Notes: generated by a model from the letters alone, not told the origin. Numbered from the stretch's first letter, positions 40,301 through 44,254 are shown. The stretch: 64,000 nt of DNA from Spodoptera frugiperda (GCF_023101765.2 NC_064214.1:8128001-8192000), one strand, 5' to 3'. Translations and numbers: made by a program.

Positions 40301-42163
40301 GGAATCAACGAACAAACTGACATGTATATACATTTATAGAAATACGCGTGTATTTGAACCTTTCACACCCGTGCGTGCATGAAGAAAATTGACTAGTCTC
40401 GTTGTATTTACTTGACGAGATCGAATTAATAAGTAATATAATATATAATAATACATATAAGATACACGATACAGCTACGAATTGGATTAATTTTGTGAGT
40501 ATAGTGTTGCCAAATTCTTTGTTTGTTGGTTTGTTTTAGAAAGTAGAGTCTAAGTAGGGTCTAGTTTCATAAATGAGTGACAAACTTTTTTCTTATTACA
40601 ACTTAGTGTTGTATTACTTAAAATAATTAGAAACTTATGCAGTAGGTACCTTAACCTACTTTTGAGCAGGTACAGCAGCAAATCAAGTACATTATCACGG
40701 TTTTTTTTTTGAGGGGGAATTTCGTCCAATGACATCCACTGCCTTGGGGGAGACAAGAGGGAGTGCCAGACGCTTACTGACTAAAAACCACCCGTTCCTA
40801 CACCTGATTTTTGAGGCCGAAACCACGATAAACCCACTATGTAGTCCGTAGCTCCGGATCAGGCATCAGCCCTACTGGGCCCCATCTGTGGTGGTCTGAA
40901 CATTATCACGGTATAGTAACATCGTAACTAAACCCTAAATTAAATTCTAGACTTTATATTCAGTTATCTAGTACTTACTTTGATCTAAACGGGGAGCAGG
41001 TCACAAGCAAGAACTTAAGCCTAATGATATTACAAGTGTCTAAAACATTAGGTTCCACTTCTAGTTTCAGGAACAAACAAAATAGTTTTGACATATTATA
41101 ATGTTGGTACATTGTTAAGGGCGAGATATAGACGAGATTGATATTTGTAGTTTGCGCTACGTTGCGTCGTCGCAGCGTCGATTTCCATATATTTTTATGA
41201 CATGCCCCATTACACTGTTGCTTGATTCATTGTCGCCGCACGACGATTCAGCGGGATCGAGGAACAAGATACGAAACGGGATGTAGGTGATTCGCTGCAT
41301 CGTTGGACAGTCATCACATTTGTATCTATCCAATGCGAAGATTGAGCTATGACATCGAGGGTCGTTACAGACAAACATAGTGGGGCGTACAATGCGTTGT
41401 CCCTCGCAAAGGCGAAATGGGACCTCGCCCTAACACGACCTAACTGACAAAAAAATTGTTTACTGTAAGCTACACTTATAGTAAACCATGTCTTTGTCTA
41501 TTAGCTCCTTTATACAATAATACGCGTAATATAATGTCATGTATAACAGACAAACACTGGCTGTTGAGAACAGTAATTGGTGGGAACTCTCCAGTAAATT
41601 AGCATTCTGTATTACAATACATTGTTATAGACATAGCCTAGAATACAATAGTACGCTTGTAATTGCCCTGAAGAGAAGGGCCGAATGTAGTACTCAGTTT
41701 ATGTTATACTATAAAAGGCCTATATATTTTTTACCTTATTCATACTAATATTATAAATGCAAAAGTTTCAAGTCAAAACGGCTGTAGGGACGGAGATTGT
41801 AACTGGGGTTGATTATGGTCTGGAATCGATCCCACGACCCGTTGTACGGTAGCCAGTTGCCCAGCTACCGCGTCAACCGTGCAGGCGCACGGAGCGGTTG
41901 CATTAAATAATAATTAACATTACTTTGCTATGCTCAGGGTCTATATTGGGGACCTCATGCTTAATAGTCACAATCACAATCAATACACCTAGTTACAATG
42001 ACTTTCAACACTTACGTGGAGTCATGTTGACGAATTCCAAGACACATCCTATGATCGGCTTCCGTGGTGGTCCCGGCAACTTGTCCAGAGGATTCTCCTC
42101 CTCAGCCAGGAGTCTGTAGATCACCAGTCCAATGAAACCCACTAGTAGGAGTGTGGCGATCAT
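10234..42163 (-). CDS. Cytochrome P450, CYP4 clan, complete (9 coding exons, 490 aa)
   Basis: A heme-thiolate monooxygenase, expected on the endoplasmic reticulum and fed electrons by NADPH-P450 reductase. Joining 42163-42016, 38203-38094, 35683-35593, 34607-34425, 31713-31343, 30624-30556, 27699-27531, 17998-17825 and 10391-10234 gives 1473 nt, 490 codons plus TAG, with no frame break and AG/GT at every junction. Visible motifs: hydrophobic anchor 1-19, hinge LPGPPRKP 29-36, C-helix W120/R124, ETAMG 178-182, I-helix EGHDTT 301-306, ExxR E359/R362, PERF 413-416, heme loop FSAGPRNCIG 430-439 with ligand C437. The WLGTGLL, FHFNIL and FEGHDTT blocks are typical of the CYP4 clan. E301 matches the glutamate that esterifies heme in many CYP4 enzymes. 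Length is normal for the clan. Substrate (fatty acid, hormone, pheromone or xenobiotic) cannot be read from sequence, and CYP4 cannot be separated from CYP340/341 here. No key residue is missing. Confidence 0.96.
10528..10640 (+). pseudogene. LINE ORF2 C-terminal fragment
   Basis: Reads WNSLPESVFPDGYNLGDFKT then RANRLLIGRRAPP and a stop at 10627-10629. The WNSLP...FKTR...L pattern is the end of CR1/Jockey-like LINE polymerases. A second copy on the minus strand at 43108-43237 carries the same ending. In P450 intron 8. Confidence 0.75.
11015..11310 (-). repeat. M3 interspersed repeat, copy 3
   Basis: Reverse orientation of the 2361 copy: CGTCATCATCCC at the right end, then the TTTTTAATTTTCA, GCTCCCACTCC and TACTTTCGAAGATAT words. 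In P450 intron 8. Confidence 0.7.
11311..12031. other. No recognised feature (intron 8)
   Basis: Short GTAT microsatellite near 11706-11720. No supported exon; open frames here lack any family resemblance. Confidence 0.4.
12032..12142. repeat. Perfect 41-bp inverted repeat with nested hairpin
   Basis: Arms 12032-12072 and 12102-12142 are exact reverse complements. The 29-bp spacer itself contains CGGATTAA-CTG-TTAATCCG, a second hairpin. Fragments of the same family lie at 32085-32280 and 48190-48320, where the arm is followed by a TTTCGGCACTGTTGC-like block. Confidence 0.9.
12653..13042. mobile_element. M6 MITE with 44-bp terminal inverted repeats
   Basis: TAAGGTGTTCTAAAATTATC at the left pairs with the reverse complement at 12999-13042, about 85 percent by eye, both running into AATGGGAAGTAG. 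Flanked by TA-rich DNA, consistent with TA target duplication. Non-coding interior. Confidence 0.8.
13318..13560. mobile_element. M2 MITE, most complete copy
   Basis: Left arm: GTGAGACATACTAAATTATG, ACTGTTTGACGAA, CAGTTTCAAGCC. Right arm: CTTGAAACTAGTCGA, TTGTCAAACAGTTACG and GTAAGCCGGTAACATAATA. The GC-rich centre has CAGCACGACTGCTGC. Partial copies are at 1318, 15405, 33105, 36490, 39845 and 46486. Confidence 0.75.
13555..13800 (-). repeat. M3 interspersed repeat, copy 4
   Basis: Contains GATTTGAAATATCGTGTGAC, GACGTAATTACCTCCCACTC and ATCTAACTGACGGAC in reverse orientation relative to 2361. It abuts M2. Confidence 0.65.
13801..14716. other. No recognised feature (intron 8)
   Basis: AT-rich, nothing supportable. 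Confidence 0.4.
14725..15085. mobile_element. Non-autonomous hAT element (361 bp) with 8-bp target duplication
   Basis: Starts CAGGGGTGGCCAAC and ends GTTGGCCACCCCTG, a 14-bp perfect terminal inverted repeat. Both sides are flanked by ACCTAGAC (14717-14724 and 15086-15093). An 8-bp duplication and a CAGGG end are diagnostic of hAT transposons. The interior is AT-rich and non-coding, so movement would need a transposase in trans. Confidence 0.93.
15405..15545 (+). repeat. M2 element remnant
   Basis: GAGACATACTAAATTAACTA, then GCTCCACTAGTTTCGAGTC and a GC-rich CAACGTCGCGCAG centre. It resembles the left half of M2 with heavy divergence. Confidence 0.5.
15590..15800 (+). repeat. LINE/Helitron-like 3'-end repeat
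   Basis: Text of the type AACTCCAAAACGCACGAACC...GATTTTTACG and an ending GGAGTTCGCCTGGTTTGCTA, similar in logic to 18716, 34210 and 56460. The apparent 77-codon frame is not a gene. Confidence 0.5.
15801..16838. other. No recognised feature (intron 8)
   Basis: A direct short duplication, TTATACGATC (about 16211 and 16237), is the only local structure noticed. Confidence 0.4.
16839..17044 (+). pseudogene. RTE-type LINE ORF2 C-terminus, frameshifted
   Basis: One frame reads WAVHVCRMSDERWAKLSTEW and a shifted frame KDWPQKALHREEWTEEAFAL, then QWNDHG and TGA at 17042-17044. This is the C-terminal end of RTE-clade reverse transcriptases. A premature TGA and a frameshift about residue 36 show it is dead. 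In P450 intron 8, on the opposite strand. Confidence 0.8.
17360..17790 (+). repeat. LINE 3'-UTR-like repeat
   Basis: GACAGTCCACTGCTGGACTA and GGTAGACAGGTTGGTAATCG are words of a widespread moth LINE tail. The second half (GAATCACCACGCTTGCTCAA, AAGCTCAGATTTCC) recurs at 23635-23800 and inverted at 49520-49620. Confidence 0.6.
17825..17998 (-). CDS. P450 coding exon 8: PERF and heme-binding loop
   Basis: Acceptor ATTGTTGCAG|GAG and donor ATAG|GTAAGT. Encodes residues 381-438 with PDPEAFKPERF and the cysteine loop PFSAGPRNCI; C437 is the axial heme ligand. It lies 9.5 kb from exon 7 and 7.4 kb from exon 9, the two largest introns. Confidence 0.97.
17999..18715. other. No recognised feature (start of intron 7)
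   Basis: AT-rich, with nothing beyond the splice acceptor of exon 8. Confidence 0.4.
18716..19035 (+). repeat. LINE/Helitron-like repeat interrupted by an S1 SINE
   Basis: Left part has GTTAGTCTCGCTAAAACT and GAATTATTTGTGGAAGTCC; right part resumes GGTTTAAAAGGTG and ends GAAGTTTGCCGGGTCAGCTA. The uninterrupted copy at 34210-34345 shows the two parts were once continuous. Confidence 0.75.
18819..18969 (+). repeat. S1 SINE-like element, nested
   Basis: TGCGGACTGCCTAGTAGG to a poly-A tail of nine A. It sits inside the repeat at 18716-19035. Confidence 0.88.
19036..20027. other. No recognised feature (intron 7)
   Basis: No exon or repeat edge supported. Confidence 0.4.
20028..20215 (+). repeat. 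R-type repeat, inverted partner of 21535-21725
   Basis: ACCCGCCCCAGCTTTGTATG, CATCACTCTATCTATTAA, ATCTGTTGCGTAGTTTTAAA and GGGACATAGGGACAGA. These occur in reverse complement at 21535-21725, 1.3 kb away in the same intron. Confidence 0.75.
20605..20754. mobile_element. M4 palindromic MITE (150 bp)
   Basis: CAGAGGCC at the left and GGCCTCTG at the right; inside, TTTTACGTTTAACGAGATCG pairs with CGTTTTCGTTCAACGTAAAG, and GATTGGTTGG with the CCAATC of the other arm. The centre is unusually GC-rich for this DNA. Related copies: 35450-35582 and the split one at 38735-39175. Confidence 0.8.
20755..21147. other. Small M4 relic, otherwise unrecognised
   Basis: A second M4 end (TTTTAACGTAAAACAAACTCG) sits at 20769-20795. 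The rest shows nothing supportable. Confidence 0.45.
21148..21408 (+). pseudogene. LINE reverse-transcriptase C-terminal fragment
   Basis: Reads RMDESRFTKEIYKANMSGNV then GRGRPRPKF, a stop, and after a frame change ACMQRLMTVDEVKEVCKIHS, NWRSIVSAYPHGRQA and TGA. It is the end of the same LINE family as the minus-strand fragment at 1774-1880. At least one stop and one frameshift. A GTATGTATGTGT tail follows. Confidence 0.8.
21535..21725 (-). repeat. R-type repeat, inverted partner of 20028-20215
   Basis: CTGTCCCTATGTCCCTTTGT, CGCAACGGATTTTGATGCGG and AGCTGGGGCGGGTCGCTAGT in reverse complement to the 20028 copy. Confidence 0.75.
22139..22335. mobile_element. M7 MITE (197 bp)
   Basis: TAAAGGTACGCGTCCACAGA at the left and TGTGGACGCTTACCTTTA at the right are imperfect inverted repeats of about 40 bp, extended by GTACGCATCGCACG / CGTGCGATGCATAC. 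GC-rich against an AT-rich background. No coding capacity. Confidence 0.8.
22336..23027. other. No recognised feature (intron 7)
   Basis: AT-rich; open frames are short and without motifs. Confidence 0.4.
23028..23097 (+). repeat. Solo end of the 57.6-kb inverted-repeat element
   Basis: TTTGCGGAAATCTATGCTAG followed by CTAACAATACAATAGATTTT matches the left edge of the element at 57595-57868 and its flank (57571-57627). Confidence 0.65.
23120..23266 (+). repeat. S1 SINE-like element
   Basis: Retains the 5' head word TCAGACCACCACAGATGGG, lacks the stretch after it, and continues GCCGGCTCGAAAAGCAGG to an A-rich end. An internal deletion relative to 40701-40899. Confidence 0.8.
23635..23800 (+). 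repeat. LINE 3'-UTR-like repeat
   Basis: GTGGCCACTGCTGACCAAAG, ATTAATCACCACACTGCTCA, GATAAGCTCAGGTTTCGTC: same series as 17640-17790 and, inverted, 49520-49620. Confidence 0.65.
23801..24539. other. No recognised feature (intron 7)
   Basis: Nothing supportable. Confidence 0.4.
24540..25020 (+). repeat. Interspersed repeat, inverted partner of 781-1250
   Basis: Opens AATTATCTATACATATAATA, contains the TTTGTCTG tandem, then GAAACGGCTGATCCGAGTTG and GGACATAGATATATTTTTAT, and passes into the TAAAA array as its A-rich tail. Full-length relative to the 781 copy. Confidence 0.75.
24669..24753. repeat. (TTTGTCTG)n minisatellite, about 10 units
   Basis: Eight-base tandem inside the interspersed repeat. 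It creates CLFVCLSV and TNRQTDKQ frames on the two strands. Confidence 0.95.
25021..25340. repeat. (TAAAA/TAAAAA)n microsatellite, about 320 bp
   Basis: Almost pure mixture of AAAAT and AAAAAT units, continuing the A-rich tail of the preceding repeat. The two long minus-strand frames made only of F, Y, I and L are artefacts. Confidence 0.97.
25365..25410. repeat. Short palindrome around CGTACTTATAGTACGG
   Basis: TTGTTCAATTTCGTACT and AGTACGGAATTGAACAA are near-perfect inverted arms around a TAT centre, next to a GCGCCATCTATTG word that recurs near 25430 and 25770. Confidence 0.75.
25460..25760. repeat. Diverged tandem duplication, period about 148 bp
   Basis: TTCATGTTATTGTTTTAATT at 25476 and 25623, and CTTTTAGTACAAAGAAAA at 25556 and 25704, in the same order. 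Both copies end in GGAGTATA. Confidence 0.8.
25761..26334. other. No recognised feature (intron 7)
   Basis: AT-rich. The word GCGCTTCGGTACC near 25840 could be part of the repeat complex before it, but no end is visible. Confidence 0.35.
26335..26520 (-). repeat. RTE/SINE-like 3'-end repeat
   Basis: Ends CACGCGAACGAAGTCGCGGG-CAAAAGCTA; on the minus strand this is the common moth text AGCTTTTGCCCGCGACTTCG. Carries a CAT trinucleotide run at 26409-26425. Confidence 0.55.
26830..27310 (+). repeat. Two tandem R-type repeat copies, the first split by S1
   Basis: ATAAGGATGTTTGTCCGTCA occurs at about 26856 and 27169, each followed by a GGTATAC...ACAGG word and GTGCTAACTTGG / GTGCTGACTTGG. The first copy is broken at 26950/27114 by the SINE. 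A related inverted copy is at 44935-45180. Confidence 0.7.
26951..27113 (-). repeat. S1 SINE-like element with 9-bp target duplication
   Basis: T-run at the left, GCAGCTCCGAATATGGG at the right. Flanked by TGATAGGAT on both sides (26942-26950 and 27114-27122), a hallmark of LINE-mediated insertion. Confidence 0.92.
27531..27699 (-). CDS. P450 coding exon 7: K-helix ExxR
   Basis: Acceptor TTTCCACAG|GAAC and donor TTGG|GTAAGC. Encodes residues 325-380, with KETLRLYPSVPFIAR (E359, R362), the K-helix salt-bridge motif and following strand. A palindromic MITE starts 22 bp upstream of the acceptor, so the branch point probably lies inside transposon sequence. Confidence 0.96.
27722..27874. mobile_element. 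M5 palindromic MITE (153 bp) beside exon 7
   Basis: CTAGGCTATTCTGTAACT at the left and its exact reverse complement ending at 27874. Inner arms TTCGAAC and CATTGGT/ACCAATG extend the palindrome. It starts 22 bp upstream of the exon 7 acceptor. Confidence 0.88.
27875..28679. other. No recognised feature (intron 6)
   Basis: Nothing supportable. Confidence 0.4.
28680..28860 (+). repeat. RTE-like 3'-end repeat
   Basis: CCCACGACTTCGTCCGTGTA, then AACCTTTCCAACGAATGCAA and GGTTCATGCGTTCTGGAG. The formula is that of moth RTE 3' ends, also seen at 50288-50490. Confidence 0.55.
28861..29769. other. No recognised feature (intron 6)
   Basis: No exon or repeat end supported. Confidence 0.4.
29770..29950 (-). 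repeat. S1 SINE-like element
   Basis: GGGGGGAAAAACATGCAATG at the left and CCGCAGATCTGGATTAGGCA at the right, with an internal 15-bp duplication in the AGTCTCAGACTCAGG region compared with other copies. Confidence 0.82.
29951..30555. other. No recognised feature except an S1 head relic
   Basis: At 30338-30375, AACTCCGATATCAGCCCTAC resembles the reverse-oriented S1 5' head. Otherwise nothing. Confidence 0.4.
30556..30624 (-). CDS. P450 coding exon 6: oxygen-activation motif of the I-helix
   Basis: A 69-nt micro-exon flanked by TTTTTTCAG|GGAC and CAG|GTAATT. Encodes residues 302-324, beginning GHDTTAMAL; together with E301 this is the EGHDTT oxygen-binding signature. Phase 0 at both ends, so skipping it would keep frame but destroy the active site. 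Confidence 0.96.
31010..31240 (+). repeat. S3 tRNA-derived SINE with deleted B box
   Basis: GGGGTCGCAAGTGCTACTG runs straight into TCGGGCAAAG, so the B-box stretch present at 35790 is missing. It continues ATATGGCAATAACCTCACCC and ends CCCTTCGGGGGTAAAAAGC. Confidence 0.78.
31343..31713 (-). CDS. P450 coding exon 5: ETAMG to start of I-helix
   Basis: The longest exon (371 nt; residues 178-301). Acceptor ATTTTCCAG|AAAC and donor TTTGAG|GTGAGT. It starts with ETAMGTQ, carries a lysine/glutamate-rich stretch (about residues 241-288) typical of the variable G-H region, and ends with NTFMFE. The last residue, E301, is the candidate heme-ester glutamate. Confidence 0.96.
31740..32084. other. No recognised feature (intron 4)
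   Basis: Nothing supportable. Confidence 0.4.
32085..32280 (+). repeat. Relative of the 12.0-kb palindrome
   Basis: GAACTTAAGACGGGATATTT at the left; GCAACAGTGCCGAAATATCGG and ATAAATAAACATGGTCATAT at the right. It is an expanded version of the 12032 arms with a central block, also partly present at 48190-48320. Confidence 0.65.
32281..33104. other. No recognised feature (intron 4)
   Basis: Nothing supportable. Confidence 0.4.
33105..33215. mobile_element. M2 element, internally deleted
   Basis: ACGTAACTGTTTGACGAGGA, CAACTAGTTTCAAGCCATG and, after a short spacer, CTTGAAACTAATCGAGTACT. Both arms are present but the GC-rich centre is lost. Confidence 0.7.
33388..33580 (+). repeat. S2 tRNA-derived SINE
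   Basis: Head GACGCGCTGGCTCGGCAACT, B-box-like GGCTCGATTCTCGCACG, then CTGGGTATCATTTGTATGCG and GTCCTAGTATGAGACAAC, with an A-rich end. Confidence 0.75.
33581..34209. other. No recognised feature (intron 4)
   Basis: Nothing supportable. Confidence 0.4.
34210..34345 (+). repeat. LINE/Helitron-like repeat, uninterrupted copy
   Basis: TAGTCTCGCTAGAACTCC, CAGCTGAACCGATTTAGC, GTCCAAGGAAGGTTTAAAAG. It is the empty-site counterpart of the nested repeat at 18716-19035. Confidence 0.7.
34425..34607 (-). CDS. P450 coding exon 4: C-helix
   Basis: Acceptor TTCACCAG|GAGC and donor TGTG|GTGAGT. Encodes residues 117-177 with AKWHRRRKILTPTFHFNIL; W120 and R124 form the WxxxR pair that contacts a heme propionate. 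Ends in CTLYTIC, leading into the ETAMG block of the next exon. Confidence 0.96.
34853..35090 (+). repeat. S3 tRNA-derived SINE, 5'-truncated
   Basis: Starts inside the tRNA-like head (GCCCGGGTCGG), then TCTCAGTAGTAGCACGGAGT, GTGCCCAATATACGGCAA, and ends CCCCTTCAGGGAG. Confidence 0.78.
35091..35449. other. No recognised feature (intron 3)
   Basis: Nothing supportable. Confidence 0.4.
35450..35582. mobile_element. M4 palindromic MITE, diverged copy
   Basis: CTTAGTATGAGTTCGCTTTA, GAAACGAGAGCGCGTTCTGA, TTCGAGCTGGCCAATCAAAG. The right arm is shortened. It ends about 10 bp from exon 3's donor. Confidence 0.65.
35593..35683 (-). CDS. P450 coding exon 3
   Basis: Acceptor GTCTGCAG|ATCG and donor TCTG|GTAAGT. 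Encodes residues 87-116 plus one base. The translation runs from IVLSHPRNIKKSKPY to WLGTGLLLSSG, a conserved CYP4-clan segment before the C-helix. An S3 SINE begins only about 60 bp upstream of the acceptor. Confidence 0.95.
35747..35995 (+). repeat. S3 tRNA-derived SINE
   Basis: Head TTGGTCAAGTGGCCGC and B box GGGTTCGATTCCCGGG are well kept; then ATATGGCAATATGCTCACCC and GGCATTACGTGCCATAATG, ending AAAAGGCGTGACGTTG. It starts 64 bp from the exon 3 acceptor. Confidence 0.85.
36490..36600 (+). repeat. M2 element remnant with duplicated end
   Basis: TTTTTATAATAACT appears twice (36495 and 36515), followed by GTGAGACATACTAAATGATT. Only the outer left arm is kept. Confidence 0.5.
36645..36765 (+). 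repeat. S1 SINE-like element, 3'-truncated
   Basis: Has the 5' head GCCCAGTAGGGCTGATGCC and then CCGGGGCTCCAGCTCGAAG, stopping after TTTTTAGTCAGTAAGAGTCTGA-like text without the CTCTCGCC block or A tail. Confidence 0.8.
36766..37093. other. No recognised feature (intron 2)
   Basis: Nothing supportable. Confidence 0.4.
37094..37199. mobile_element. M8 palindromic MITE (106 bp)
   Basis: TACCGTAAAACGAAGTGAAT at the left and ATTCACCTCGTTTTACCGTTA at the right form 26-bp inverted arms with about two mismatches. Seen only once in this window. Confidence 0.7.
37200..37562. other. No recognised feature (intron 2)
   Basis: Nothing supportable. Confidence 0.4.
37563..37837. mobile_element. M1 MITE, copy 2
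   Basis: AAAGGGTACTTTTCCAACAG at the left and GTGGAAAAGCACCTTT at the right. Interior words CTATGTAGC and CTAAGCTATGTGTACCAAT match copies 1 and 3. Confidence 0.75.
38094..38203 (-). CDS. P450 coding exon 2
   Basis: Acceptor TTGCAG|GTGTG and donor GAG|GTGGGT. Encodes residues 50-86, including FTKMRHYSKTYGDRYLVKI, the A-helix and first beta-strand region of CYP4-like proteins. It enters in phase 1 and leaves in phase 0. Confidence 0.94.
38367..38409. repeat. Perfect 43-nt palindrome (21-bp arms, 1-nt centre)
   Basis: TAAGTTTATCGGGCACTTATA, a single A, and its exact reverse complement. About 165 bp upstream of exon 2 in P450 intron 1. Confidence 0.9.
38735..39175. mobile_element. M4 MITE split by other palindromic sequence
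   Basis: Left end GAGGGCTTAGTACGAGTTTG (38735) and right end CTCGTACTAAGCCCTC (39175) are the M4 termini. Between them is extra DNA including another M4 right end (39055-39078). A word at 38813-38845 (GTCACAATTGCAACCTTC) recurs inverted at 39190-39220, outside the M4 end, implying a larger nested palindrome. Confidence 0.65.
39176..39455. other. Outer arm of the nested palindrome, then unrecognised DNA
   Basis: 39178-39222 carries GATCTTGGGAT and GAAGGTTGCAATTGTTACC, inverted relative to 38810-39020. Confidence 0.5.
39456..39618 (+). repeat. S1 SINE-like element
   Basis: TGCCTGATCCGGAACTGCAG to CCCCTCAAAAAAAAA. The GGTGGTTTTTAGTCAGTAAG and CTCTTGCCTCACCC words are kept. Confidence 0.86.
39845..40010. 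mobile_element. M2 element, right half
   Basis: GACGCGTCGTGTGACGCGGA centre, CTTAAAACTAGTCGAGTTC, CGATAACATAATTAATAATT and TTTAGTATGTCTCACGAACG at the end. Confidence 0.7.
40011..40688. other. No recognised feature (intron 1)
   Basis: Nothing supportable. Confidence 0.4.
40701..40899 (-). repeat. Full-length S1 SINE-like element (199 bp) with 12-bp target duplication
   Basis: Flanked by ACATTATCACGG at 40689-40700 and 40900-40911, identical. On the minus strand it begins TTCAGACCACCACAGATGGG and ends in ten A. It has no clear tRNA-type B box. This copy defines both ends of the family. Confidence 0.94.
40912..41830. other. No recognised feature (intron 1)
   Basis: A GC-richer stretch at 41150-41400 yields short overlapping frames without motifs. 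Confidence 0.35.
41835..41895 (-). repeat. tRNA-like SINE head fragment
   Basis: The minus strand reads GCACGGTTGACGCGGTAGCT, GGGCAACTGG and GGTCGTGGGATCGATTCC. It resembles an S2-type head cut off after the B box. It lies 120 bp from exon 1's donor. Confidence 0.55.
42016..42163 (-). CDS. P450 coding exon 1: membrane anchor and proline hinge
   Basis: Encodes residues 1-49 and the first base of codon 50. The ATG at 42163-42161 has A at -3 (ACAATG) and opens a run of hydrophobic residues (MIATLLLVGFIGLVIY) followed by a charged patch and the LPGPP hinge, the standard microsomal P450 N-terminus. The donor is CCAC|GTAAGT. Phase 1 exit matches the GT that begins exon 2. Confidence 0.95.
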
Positions 42164-42201
42164 TGTTACTTCTTATTTCTAGTCTTCAGCGGAGATGGAA
42201 T
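42164..42201 (-). other. 5' UTR part of P450 exon, preceded by a splice acceptor
   Basis: The minus strand reads a pyrimidine-rich tract ending CTTTTTTAG at 42202, then 38 nt to the ATG. This is a good acceptor and indicates that the initiator codon lies in the second exon of the transcript, behind a non-coding first exon farther upstream. Confidence 0.55.
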
Positions 42202-42301
42202 CTAAAAAAGATATAAATTAAATGGTATTAGGTGTTTAAGTACATCATGTATACTTATCAATTTATTTAAAAAAATATTACTTGACTTCACATTCTAAAT
42301 A

Positions 42302-42337
42302 AGGGTTCCGTTTTTTGCCATTTGGCTACGGAACCCT
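42302..42337. repeat. Short hairpin AGGGTTCCGT/ACGGAACCCT
   Basis: Ten-base perfect arms with an inner GCCA/TGGC stem. The TACGGAACCCTA word is common at insect LINE 3' ends. Confidence 0.75.
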
Positions 42338-43037
42338 AAAAAATCACCATAATATTTTTTTTTCAAATAGAAGGTAAGTACAAGAATGTATGTCGAATCA
42401 AATAATATTTCATTAAATATAAAATTGTTACACGAAACGTGTGAATAATCGAAATAATTAGCACGTCATTGTAAAAACAAAATTCATTCATTCAAGTTAG
42501 ACCCAAAAATCATAAAGAACCCTTTTTAAACACACACATCGAACAATAAACACGCATGAAAACAAAACAACAGGCGCCATTTTGAAATTATACTTTCGCG
42601 CCAAATACAAAGTTGCCATTACGAAAAATAAACAAATCATTCAAGAACTTTACGAATAAAATGATTAATTTTCCTAGCATTGAAATACAATTCCAGAAAT
42701 ATTAAAATTAATTTAAATACGCATTTGCACGTCCATTTTATTTGAATACATGCAGTGGTTGCAATAACAAACATTAATTTCGCGTTCTCAAACACGGAGA
42801 CTGGAAACAAGCAGGTATCTGTGATCAAATATTTGGTTCGTGCGTAATCTGTAGCGCGGTGACGGCCATTGCTCAGTCTCAATGCGAATTGAATTTCGAA
42901 TTTATGTGTTCCAAAATCGAATATAATTGGAGAAGCAATGTTATTAAATCCTCCTTTTCATTTGTACGATAGCTCTTTATGAAAGCTACATGTGAGATAA
43001 TTAAATATGTCTAACTGCCGTACTCAAAGTCATTTAA
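42338..43037. other. No recognised feature (5' region of P450)
   Basis: AT-rich; nothing supportable. Confidence 0.4.
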
Positions 43038-43237
43038 TGTTTTTTTTTACATATGATGTGGTCGACGTTTGGCCGCTATCTCGCCTGATGGTAAGTGATG
43101 ATGCGGCCTACGATGGAGCACGTCTGCCCATAAGCAACCTATTCACACGGGCTTTGAAGACACCCAGGTTATAGGTACCCATCAGGAAACACAGACTCCG
43201 GCAAGGAGTTCCACTCCCTAGCAGTTCGCACAAGGAA
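43038..43237 (-). pseudogene. LINE ORF2 C-terminus and 3' tail
   Basis: The minus strand reads FLVRTAREWNSLPESVFPDG, a one-base frameshift, then NLGVFKARVNRLLMGRRAPS and a stop at 43110-43108, followed by a 70-nt tail ending in poly-A at 43038. It is the same family as 10528-10640, here with its true 3' end. Confidence 0.8.
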
Positions 43238-43906
43238 GCTTGAAGCGAAGCGCTTCGTGCGAGTTGCGAGTTGCGAGTGATTGCTTAAACTATTACTTGG
43301 TAACGATTTTGTTCCGAAAACAATTGCTAAGGACTGGGTTAAGTAATCATTAAATGACTCTGAGTACGGGGTAAATATGTTGTCTCTAGTTTTGGATTGT
43401 GTGCGTGATTTATTAATTTTATTAACAGCAGGAAAATAATTATTTCCTCTTTGCTTTACACGAATCAGGAAGTTGAATAATACGTCAGAAATAATGCGAT
43501 TTTAAATATATTTTCGCGAATTAGTAAAGAAACCCGTTATATTATAATAACAAATTTAAATTAAGCATTTATTAAAACTATAAACATTGTCTATCTAGAT
43601 TAAAAATATCAATTCACTGACCTTTTTCGATAACCATGAATAAAGATTTTATGTCAGACTCTGACTTAATTTTTTAAATCACTTATTGACTCATTTCAAA
43701 ACCGCACAAGACAATGTGGTTTCATGTGACGTGTTATCTATTATGTACTGAAGTGTTATGTATACAGTAACGAGTAGATATTATTGTATATAAGTAGGTA
43801 TAACACTTCGTGTCATTCACGAATACAGATGATTATCATTAGTTTATTATGAACAATTTTGTTATATTGCCCGTAAAGTACAGTTATTATTTTATAAGGT
43901 CGCGGT
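43238..43906. other. No recognised feature
   Basis: Short direct duplication GCGAGTTGCGAGT at about 43258-43276; otherwise nothing. Confidence 0.4.
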
Positions 43907-43980
43907 CAGTTGGCGCAGTGACTGGATGATCAGGTGCACAGCGTTGTGTCAAGTGTACGATTCAGAGAAGAACAAGCCTC
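43907..43980 (+). repeat. S2-like SINE head fragment
   Basis: GTTGGCGCAGTGACTGGATG and GTACGATTCAGAG recall the tRNA-like head of S2; no body follows. Confidence 0.45.
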
Positions 43981-44254
43981 AACTATATATATCTAAACTA
44001 AAGTACCTGTGTAAACTATTAAAAAAATAAAATCAACACCTTAGCTATGAAATTCTTAAAACAATTTACGAAATAAATTACAAAGATGCCATAAAATTTT
44101 CATTAATAAATTAAATATATAAATAAGAATTTAAAAAATAATTTCAAAATAATAAATAATATGTATAATATTATAATTTATTCATCATTTCAAAAAACAA
44201 AAGAGAAAGGAAACCTACAAAAATAAAGAAAGTAAATAAGAAAAAGTTATTAAC

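Noticed and set aside
41150..41400. Possible conserved exon in a GC-richer patch of intron 1
   Set aside because: Overlapping minus-strand frames show no P450 or other motif and no paired splice sites that keep the frame; exon 1 joins exon 2 without it.
42302..42337. Rho-independent-style terminator hairpin
   Set aside because: Eukaryotic nuclear DNA; the words match common LINE 3'-end text, so a repeat relic is more likely.
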